This document shows positions 14,899-20,100 of a DNA stretch of 20,100 nt, piece after piece (the first letter of the stretch is position 1; every line of letters begins with the position of its first letter). The position numbers and the translations under genes are program-made. Source of the stretch: an uncultured Eubacterium sp. (GTDB taxonomy: Bacteria; Bacillota; Clostridia; Oscillospirales; Acutalibacteraceae); contig CABQCC010000019.1 in NCBI GenBank assembly GCA_902462495.1, positions 1 to 20,100 on the forward strand, read 5' to 3'. The notes under the pieces are model-generated. The model made no database searches. It was not told the DNA's origin and worked only from the letters and a program-made list of their open reading frames with translations.

Positions 14899-16512
14899 TT
14901 AATCATTCAAGCATATGCTTTTTCTTGTTTGGAGGATTGAGGACGGTGTGACGCTGAATTCGTCAAGTCCCCAGTTGATAAGCATAGGAATTAAGCGTTC
15001 GTCTGCCGCCGCTTCTCCACACATACCAACCTGAATGCCTGCCGCCTTGGCATTCTTAATTGTCATTTCTATTGCACGGAGCACCGCAGGCTGAAAAACA
15101 TCATAAAGATAGCCGACATTTGCATTGCCACGGTCAACCGCCATTGTGTAACCTGTCAAATCGTTTGTTCCGATAGAGAAGAACTCTGCCTCCTTGGCAA
15201 GCAAATCGGAAATCAAAGCTGCCGACGGAGTTTCAATCATAACACCGACAGGCACATTTCTGTAACGAAGTCCCTCGTTTTCAAGTTCGTCGCAACATTC
15301 CTTAATCAAAGCCTTTGCCTGCTTCACCTCGTCAACGGTTGTAACCAAAGGAAGCATAATTTTGATATTGCCGAATTGTGCCGCACGCAAGATTGCACGA
15401 AGCTGTGTTTTGTACAACTCCTTGTTGCCGAGGCAATATCTGATTGCACGGTAGCCCAAGAACGGATTATCCTCTTTTTCGATAGAAAGATAATCAATAG
15501 CCTTGTCACCGCCGATGTCGAGGGTGCGGATGATGACCTCTTTGTTATCCATAGCCTTTGCCACGGTTGAATAAGCCTCAAACTGCTCATCCTCGGTTGG
15601 CTGATACTCCCTGTCCATAAAGAGAAATTCCGTGCGGAAAAGTCCGATTCCCTCACCGCCGTTTTGCACAACATTCTGTGCATCTTCGGCTTTGCCGATA
15701 TTTCCGTAAACCTTTTTGACAATACCGCTTTTTGTCACAGTCGGTTTGCCGAAATATTCGTTTAGACTTTCTCTTTCTTCAAGATAAGCCTGTTGCTTTG
15801 CGGAATATTCTTCAAGCTCCGCATCGCTTGGAGAAATAAATACCTTGCCCTTAAAACCGTCAACTATAAGCTGTTCGCCGTCTGCAATGCTGTCAACAGC
15901 ACCGACAACCGACAACACCGCCGGAATACCCATTGCCCTTGCAAGAATTGCGCTGTGGCTTGTTACACCGCCGACTTCCGTAACAATTGCAGAAACATTG
16001 TCCTTGTTGATTTGCGAAGTCATAGACGGGGTGAAATCCTTTGCGATAAGCACCGAATTTTTCGGCACCGCCGAAATGTCAACAGAATCCACGCCAAGCA
16101 AAATTCTCAGCAAGCTGTCCTTGATGTCCTTAATGTCCGAAGCTCGTTGACGGGTAAGTTCGTCATCAACACCGGAGAACATATCGATAAACATTGAGCA
16201 AACCGTGTCAACGCCTGCCTCAGCTGTCATTCCGCCGTCAATGTTTTCTTCCATTTGTGCAAGCATAAACGGGTCTTGAAGCATCACCAAATGACCTTCC
16301 AATATCTCCGCTTCCTTTTCGCCGGCACTCTGCTTCAAATTCTCTGCAAGAGTTTTTGTTTCTTCAACAAAGGTGTCAACTGCGGTGTGGAGTTTTTGCT
16401 TTTCCTCCTCTGCACCTGCATATTTCACCTGCTTGTAATCAAGGTTGCAATCCTTTATGACAACAGCCTTGCCTATTCCGTATCCACGGGAAGCACCGAT
16501 ACCCTTTAGCAT
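14899..16512 (-). CDS. ptsI: PTS enzyme I (phosphoenolpyruvate-protein phosphotransferase)
   Basis: This 537-aa cytoplasmic enzyme autophosphorylates from phosphoenolpyruvate and passes the phosphate to His15 of HPr. The N-terminal part contains the HPr-binding helices and the active histidine H186 in GGVTSHSAILARAMGIPAV. The PEP-binding barrel contains LFRTEFLFMDR, the NPFLGYRAIR segment, MIETPSAAL, TNDLTGYTMAVDR and the proton-donor cysteine in GMCGEAA. It is shorter than typical EI (570-575 aa). The protein ends at TRKSICLND, shortly after the SVTPSSIL strand, so about 30 C-terminal residues (last helices) are missing. A terminator starts 2 bp after the stop, so this is not an edge effect. 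The ATG follows GAGGGG. It lies 38 bp after ptsH, last in the fructose operon. Confidence 0.96.
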   Translation of the reverse strand: MLKGIGASRGYGIGKAVVIKDCNLDYKQVKYAGAEEEKQKLHTAVDTFVEETKTLAENLKQSAGEKEAEILEGHLVMLQDPFMLAQMEENIDGGMTAEAGVDTVCSMFIDMFSGVDDELTRQRASDIKDIKDSLLRILLGVDSVDISAVPKNSVLIAKDFTPSMTSQINKDNVSAIVTEVGGVTSHSAILARAMGIPAVLSVVGAVDSIADGEQLIVDGFKGKVFISPSDAELEEYSAKQQAYLEERESLNEYFGKPTVTKSGIVKKVYGNIGKAEDAQNVVQNGGEGIGLFRTEFLFMDREYQPTEDEQFEAYSTVAKAMDNKEVIIRTLDIGGDKAIDYLSIEKEDNPFLGYRAIRYCLGNKELYKTQLRAILRAAQFGNIKIMLPLVTTVDEVKQAKALIKECCDELENEGLRYRNVPVGVMIETPSAALISDLLAKEAEFFSIGTNDLTGYTMAVDRGNANVGYLYDVFQPAVLRAIEMTIKNAKAAGIQVGMCGEAAADERLIPMLINWGLDEFSVTPSSILQTRKSICLND

Positions 16513-16550
16513 AACATTTCCCCTCTTTCTGTGTTGATTTGAATCATTAA

Positions 16551-16817
16551 TTATTCTTCGCCGAAACCGCTTTCAATAAGCTGTGTTGCCTCTGCAAGAG
16601 CCGCTTCTTCATCAGCTCCCGAACACTCAACGGTGATTTCGCTTCCGCACTTGATGCAAGCCGCCATAATGTTCATAATGCTTTTGCCGTTAATCTTTTT
16701 GCCGTCCATCTCGATTTCAACATCAGACTCAAACTTTGTCATTTCTGTTACAAAAACATTTGCCGGACGCATATGAAATCCCATTTTATTTTTGATTGTA
16801 AAACTCTTTGATACCAT
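16551..16817 (-). CDS. ptsH: Phosphocarrier protein HPr
   Basis: This 88-aa protein carries phosphate from enzyme I to sugar-specific EIIA domains. The catalytic H15 lies in MGFHMRPA and the regulatory S46 in NGKSIMNIMAA, both at their canonical positions. With S46 and a nearby hprK, this HPr should act both in transport and in Ser46-phosphate catabolite control through CcpA. The SIMNIM stretch differs slightly from the Bacillus SIMGVM, as in many Clostridia. The start ATG follows AGAGGT. It lies 70 bp after fruA, with a hairpin in the gap, and 38 bp before ptsI. Confidence 0.97.
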   Translation of the reverse strand: MVSKSFTIKNKMGFHMRPANVFVTEMTKFESDVEIEMDGKKINGKSIMNIMAACIKCGSEITVECSGADEEAALAEATQLIESGFGEE

Positions 16818-16843
16818 AATAGTTACCTCTTATTTCTCCATAA

Positions 16844-16864
16844 CGGGAGGGATAAACCCTCCCG
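16844..16864 (-). promoter_or_regulatory. GC-rich hairpin between fruA and ptsH
   Basis: CGGGAGGG (16844-16851) and CCCTCCCG (16857-16864) form a perfect 8-bp stem with a 5-nt loop. On the minus strand it is followed by UUAUGGAG, not a U tract, so it is not a standard terminator. It may stabilise or process the mRNA and set the ptsHI level apart from fruA. Confidence 0.5.
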
Positions 16865-16887
16865 ATTGATATTTTATTTTATGATTT

Positions 16888-18849
16888 TTATGCTTTTTTC
16901 TTTGTTGTGAGTGCCTTGAGCAATGTGAGAATAACTCCGCCGAGAAGCGAACCTGCTGCAAGAGCAACGATATAAAGAAGTGGGTGGTCGCAAACTGCGA
17001 ATGTGAAGATACCGCCGTGAGGTGCAGGGCAAGTTACATGGAACACTGCTGTGAGCGCACCTGCGAGTGCAGAGCCGATCATACAAGATGGGATAACTCT
17101 GAGTGGGTCAGCCGCAGCGTAAGGGATTGCGCCCTCTGTGATGAAGCAAAGACCCATAAGATAGTTAACAGGACCGCTCTTGATTTCTTCTTCAGTCCAG
17201 AACTTCTTTGCAAATGTTGTTGAAAGAGCAATTGCGATAGGAGGAACCATACCGCCAATCATAACAGCCGCCATAATCCAAGTGTTGCCGTCTGCAATAG
17301 CTGCTGTGCCGAATACATAAGCTGCCTTGTTGAAAGGACCGCCCATATCGGTTGCCATCATTGCGGCAAGAACGATTGAAAGAAGAATTTGGCTTGTTTC
17401 ACCGAGTGATGAAAGTCCGTTTGAAACCGCTGTGTTAAGAAAACCGATAGCAGGGTTGATGAGGCACATCAACGCACCTACAAGGAAAGTGCCGAACAAC
17501 GGATAAAGGAATACAGGCTTGATACCGTCCATAGCTTTTGGAAGCCACGCAAATACTTTTTTAAGAAGATTTACGATAAGACCTGCTGCAAAGCCGGCAA
17601 AAAGTGCACCGAGGAAACCCGAAACAGCTGTTGAGTCGCCGACCATATTTTGATTTTCGAACATTGAATTAAAGGTGTAGCCCTGTGCGGCAATCATTCC
17701 GCCAAGCATACCCGGAAGCAAACCCGGTCGGTCTGCAATGGATTGTGCAATATAACCTGCAAGAACAGGAAGCATAAAGCCGAATGCAACCTTACCAATC
17801 CAAAACGGAACGGAAGCCGCAAAGCTTGTGAATCCGAACGAACCGTTTGCCGAGCCGTCAGCCATTGTTGCGTTGCCCATAATTGTATCAATAAGGAAGC
17901 CGAGTGCGATAAGAACACCGCCGCCGACAACAAACGGAAGCATATGTGAAACACCGTTCATAAGGTGCTTATAAATCTTGTGACCAAAGCTTTCTTTTTC
18001 CAAATCATCATCGGCAGAAGCGGTTGCTCCGCCCTCTTCGTGATAAACGGGAGCTTTGCCGTCAACAATTCTTTGGATAAGTTCTTCAGGCTTGTTGATA
18101 CCGTTTGAAACAGAAGTTTTTACAACAGGCTTGCCGTCAAATCTTGCCATTTCAACATTCTTGTCTGCGGCAATAATAATGCCGTCACAATCTGCGATTT
18201 CTGCCTTTGTGAGCACATTCTTTGCACCGCCCGAACCGTTTGTTTCAGCCTTGAGCGGATAGCCCATCTTTTCGCCTGCTTTTTCCAAAGCCTCGGCTGC
18301 CATATAGGTGTGAGCAATACCTGTCGGGCACGCTGTTACCGCAAGAATTCTGTATCCGTCTTTTTTAACAGGTTCTTTCACCTCGTCAGGATATTTTTCG
18401 CTTTCTTTCTTGTCGATGATTTGCAAGAACTCGCCTACTGTCTTTGCGTTGCGAAGTGCGTTGCAAAATTCAGGTTCCATAAGCATAACCATAAGTCTTG
18501 AAAGAATTTCAAGGTGCAAGTCACCGTCCATAGGTGCTGCAATCATAAACAAGATGTCAGACGGTTTTCCGTCAGGCGCTTTGTAATCAACACCGCCCTT
18601 AACTGTTATCGCCGCCAAGCCCGGTGTTTTTACACTGTCACTCTTTGCGTGAGGCACTGCAATACCCTCTCCGATGGCTGTTGTTCCCTGTTCTTCACGA
18701 AGCAAGATTGCATGCTTGTACTCCTGACGGTCTGCCAAATTGCCGACTGCGTCGTGAAGTGCCACAAGCTTGTCAATAGCTTCTTCTTTTGTTGCTACCG
18801 ATGTATTCAGTTCGATTGCACCGGATTTTAGCAAATCAATTATTCTCAT
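16888..18849 (-). CDS. fruA: Fructose PTS permease EIIABC
   Basis: This 653-aa membrane protein imports fructose and phosphorylates it to fructose-1-P. EIIA covers about 1-145, with the phospho-histidine H67 in GIAVPHAKSD. EIIB covers about 166-262, with the phospho-cysteine C174 in AVTACPTGIAHTYMAAEAL. A linker rich in Glu, Ala and Asp (265-287) leads to the EIIC domain (about 288-650) with many hydrophobic segments, including GVLIALGFLI and FLGALFAGFAAGLIVNLL. The protein ends in Lys-rich TTKKKA. Domain order A-B-C is typical of Firmicutes FruA. The ATG follows AGGAGGG, a strong ribosome binding site. It is third in the operon after fruR and fruK, with a hairpin in the 53-bp gap after fruK, and precedes ptsH. 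A mannitol or 2-O-mannosylglycerate system is less likely given fruK next door. Confidence 0.96.
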   Translation of the reverse strand: MRIIDLLKSGAIELNTSVATKEEAIDKLVALHDAVGNLADRQEYKHAILLREEQGTTAIGEGIAVPHAKSDSVKTPGLAAITVKGGVDYKAPDGKPSDILFMIAAPMDGDLHLEILSRLMVMLMEPEFCNALRNAKTVGEFLQIIDKKESEKYPDEVKEPVKKDGYRILAVTACPTGIAHTYMAAEALEKAGEKMGYPLKAETNGSGGAKNVLTKAEIADCDGIIIAADKNVEMARFDGKPVVKTSVSNGINKPEELIQRIVDGKAPVYHEEGGATASADDDLEKESFGHKIYKHLMNGVSHMLPFVVGGGVLIALGFLIDTIMGNATMADGSANGSFGFTSFAASVPFWIGKVAFGFMLPVLAGYIAQSIADRPGLLPGMLGGMIAAQGYTFNSMFENQNMVGDSTAVSGFLGALFAGFAAGLIVNLLKKVFAWLPKAMDGIKPVFLYPLFGTFLVGALMCLINPAIGFLNTAVSNGLSSLGETSQILLSIVLAAMMATDMGGPFNKAAYVFGTAAIADGNTWIMAAVMIGGMVPPIAIALSTTFAKKFWTEEEIKSGPVNYLMGLCFITEGAIPYAAADPLRVIPSCMIGSALAGALTAVFHVTCPAPHGGIFTFAVCDHPLLYIVALAAGSLLGGVILTLLKALTTKKKA

Positions 18850-18878
18850 AATTTTCCCTCCTAATTATGTTTTATATC

Positions 18879-18900
18879 AAAGCATTGTCCCAAATGCTTT
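18879..18900 (-). promoter_or_regulatory. Hairpin between fruK and fruA
   Basis: AAAGCATT (18879-18886) and AATGCTTT (18893-18900) form a perfect 8-bp inverted repeat with a 6-nt loop, 2 bp after the fruK stop. On the minus strand it is followed by GATATAAAAC, without a U tract, so at most it is a weak attenuator or a stabilising stem. Confidence 0.4.
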
Positions 18901-18902
18901 TG

Positions 18903-19805
18903 TTACATACTCTCAAACACATTTTTTATTTCGTCAATCGTTGCAAGTCCCTCTGAAAATGCAGTTGCGTTTCCGCAAGAAGCTCCGAGTTTCAAAGCAT
19001 AGGCATAATCTTTTTTGTTGATGTATCCTGCCACAAAGCCTGCCACCATACTGTCGCCGCAGCCAACCGAATTGACCACCTTGCCGTCAACATTGCCGAT
19101 TGTTGTTACATTGCCGTTTTCGTCAATCAGCGTTGCGCCGTCCTTTGCTCTTGAAACAAGCACATTCCTTGCGCCCATTTCCTGAACTTTTTTTGCATAC
19201 TTAACTATATCTTCCTCGGTCTTTGTTTCAACTCCGAACAAGTCGCCGAGTTCGTGGTGATTAGGTTTCACCAAAAACGGTTTGTACGGCAAAACATTTT
19301 TCAGCAAATCGCCTGTTGCGTCAACCACAAAATTGACCTTTCGTTTTTGCAGTCTTGCCAAAATTCTCTCATAAATATCATCCGGCAAAGTGCTTGGAAT
19401 TGAACCTGCAAGCACCAAAAAGTCGCCCTCTTTGATGTCATCAAGTTTTTCCATAAGCTCGTTGATTTCAAGCTCATTTATGTCGGGACCCTGTGCGTTG
19501 ACATCAAGTTCCGTGTCTGCCTTTATCTTGACATTGATTCGGGTTTGACCTTTTTTGAGCCTGTTGAAATCACAATCAATACCTTCCTCGACAAGCATCT
19601 GTTCAAGCTTTCTGCCCGTGAAGCCTGCCACAAATCCGAGTGCCCTGTTGTGAATGCCGAGCCTCGTCAAAATCACCGACACATTTATGCCTTTTCCGCC
19701 GTAATAAATTTCCTCACTCGCAGAACGATTTATGTCGTCATACCTGAGTTTTCCGACCTTCATAACATAATCAAGTGCCGGATTCAATGTAATCGTATAA
19801 ACCAT
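18903..19805 (-). CDS. fruK: 1-phosphofructokinase (PfkB family)
   Basis: This 300-aa kinase converts fructose-1-P, the product of FruA, to fructose-1,6-bisphosphate with ATP. The PfkB-family motifs are present: TLNPALDYV (6-14), YYGGKGINVSVIL (34-46), VKPNHHELGDLFG (179-191) and the catalytic SVGCGDSMVAGF with D251. The last motif has GCGD instead of the usual GAGD. Length (300 aa) is normal. The ATG follows GGAGG, which lies inside the last codons of fruR; the gap between the fruR stop and this ATG is one base, so translation is probably coupled. Tagatose-6-P kinase (LacC) is the closest alternative, but the fruR-fruK-fruA order supports fructose. Confidence 0.95.
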   Translation of the reverse strand: MVYTITLNPALDYVMKVGKLRYDDINRSASEEIYYGGKGINVSVILTRLGIHNRALGFVAGFTGRKLEQMLVEEGIDCDFNRLKKGQTRINVKIKADTELDVNAQGPDINELEINELMEKLDDIKEGDFLVLAGSIPSTLPDDIYERILARLQKRKVNFVVDATGDLLKNVLPYKPFLVKPNHHELGDLFGVETKTEEDIVKYAKKVQEMGARNVLVSRAKDGATLIDENGNVTTIGNVDGKVVNSVGCGDSMVAGFVAGYINKKDYAYALKLGASCGNATAFSEGLATIDEIKNVFESM

Positions 19806-19806
19806 A

Positions 19807-20100
19807 TCACACTACCTCCTTGATAACCGTTCGTTCCTTGATTGCATCGTCCTCGCATTTGTCGCAAACAATACAAACCGCATCAATCGGCGCAAATGTC
19901 ACCGCCGAAACCTTGCCGAATTTTGAACTGTCTGCCAAAACATATGTGACAAAACTTTTTTCAACAGCCACCGCTTTCAACATCGCCTCATCGGTGTCGG
20001 GAGTTGTGCATCCTTGCTTTTCGCTGACTCCGTTTGTGCCGATGAATGCCTTTGAATCCATAAGGGGCAATGTTAAAACGACAACATCTGCAATTTTTAG
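19807..20100 (-). CDS. fruR: DeoR-family fructose operon repressor (partial, N-terminus beyond window)
   Basis: This is the C-terminal 97 codons of a DeoR-family regulator; the helix-turn-helix and operon promoter lie outside the window. What remains is the sugar-phosphate binding domain: IADVVVLTLPLMDSKAFIG, then GTNGVSEKQGCTTPDTDEA and LADSSKFGK, the DeoR hallmark sequence, followed by DAVCIVCDK. Its TGA is one base from the fruK ATG. In Firmicutes, FruR represses fruRKA and is released by fructose-1-P or fructose-1,6-bisphosphate; that it also controls ptsHI here follows from gene order. A start at TTG (20070) is not used, as the frame is open to the window edge. Confidence 0.93.
   Translation of the reverse strand, partial: LKIADVVVLTLPLMDSKAFIGTNGVSEKQGCTTPDTDEAMLKAVAVEKSFVTYVLADSSKFGKVSAVTFAPIDAVCIVCDKCEDDAIKERTVIKEVV

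Noticed and set aside
16844..16864. Hairpin between fruA and ptsH as a rho-independent terminator
   Set aside because: The stem is strong but neither strand has a U tract immediately after it, so it was kept only as an intercistronic stem.
1..20100. CRISPR arrays, tRNA or rRNA genes, insertion sequences, catabolite-responsive elements
   Set aside because: Reading through both strands I saw no regularly spaced repeats, cloverleaf, transposase or terminal repeats. No convincing cre-like palindrome was seen in the intergenic gaps, but a weak site cannot be excluded by eye.

Overview
This window looks like chromosomal DNA of a Gram-positive, low-to-moderate-GC member of the Clostridia, probably a gut Ruminococcus/Oscillospiraceae-type bacterium. 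The evidence is the gene set: HPr with both His15 and Ser46, an HPr kinase, WhiA, RapZ, a VanR-like regulator, two GH25 lysozymes, FN3 modules and a clostridial Ig-like module. AGGAGG-type ribosome binding sites and sigma-A-type promoters agree with this. The genus assignment is inference. All genes but one (a glycosyltransferase) lie on the minus strand, so the window is best read from right to left.

Right part (about 14.86-20.1 kb): a fructose PTS operon, fruR(partial)-fruK-fruA-ptsH-ptsI. It ends in a 14-bp-stem terminator directly after ptsI. It encodes import of fructose as fructose-1-P, its phosphorylation to fructose-1,6-bisphosphate, and the two general PTS phosphocarriers. Two hairpins lie between its cistrons (after fruK and after fruA). 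Next (13.99-14.85 kb) comes a short nickel-chaperone operon with its own near-consensus promoter: hypB, coupled to a 42-codon hypA that has lost its middle.

Middle (12.75-13.98 kb): a GT4 glycosyltransferase on the plus strand, divergent from hprK and convergent with hypBA, with a shared bidirectional terminator at 13944-13976.

Left-centre (3.35-12.66 kb): a compact string hprK-glk-murB-rapZ-whiA-dnaE, then pfkA under its own strong promoter and terminator. HprK acts on Ser46 of the HPr encoded 4 kb away, so sugar uptake, glucose and fructose-6-P phosphorylation, HPr-based catabolite control, cell-wall precursor synthesis (MurB), division control (WhiA) and the replicative polymerase sit together. 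The yvcK gene usual between rapZ and whiA in Firmicutes is absent.

Left end (0-3.34 kb): two tandem GH25 lysozymes, one membrane-anchored and one secreted with Ig-like and FN3 modules. They are expressed from a promoter embedded in a perfect 10-bp inverted repeat and end in a terminator. A VanR-like response regulator then runs off the left edge.

No tRNA, rRNA, CRISPR, IS element or prophage signature was seen. The items most worth a second look are the internally deleted hypA behind an apparently normal hypB, the shortened C-terminus of enzyme I, the operator-like repeat at the lysozyme promoter, and the missing yvcK. I found no clear new multi-gene system; most of the window is core metabolism and housekeeping.
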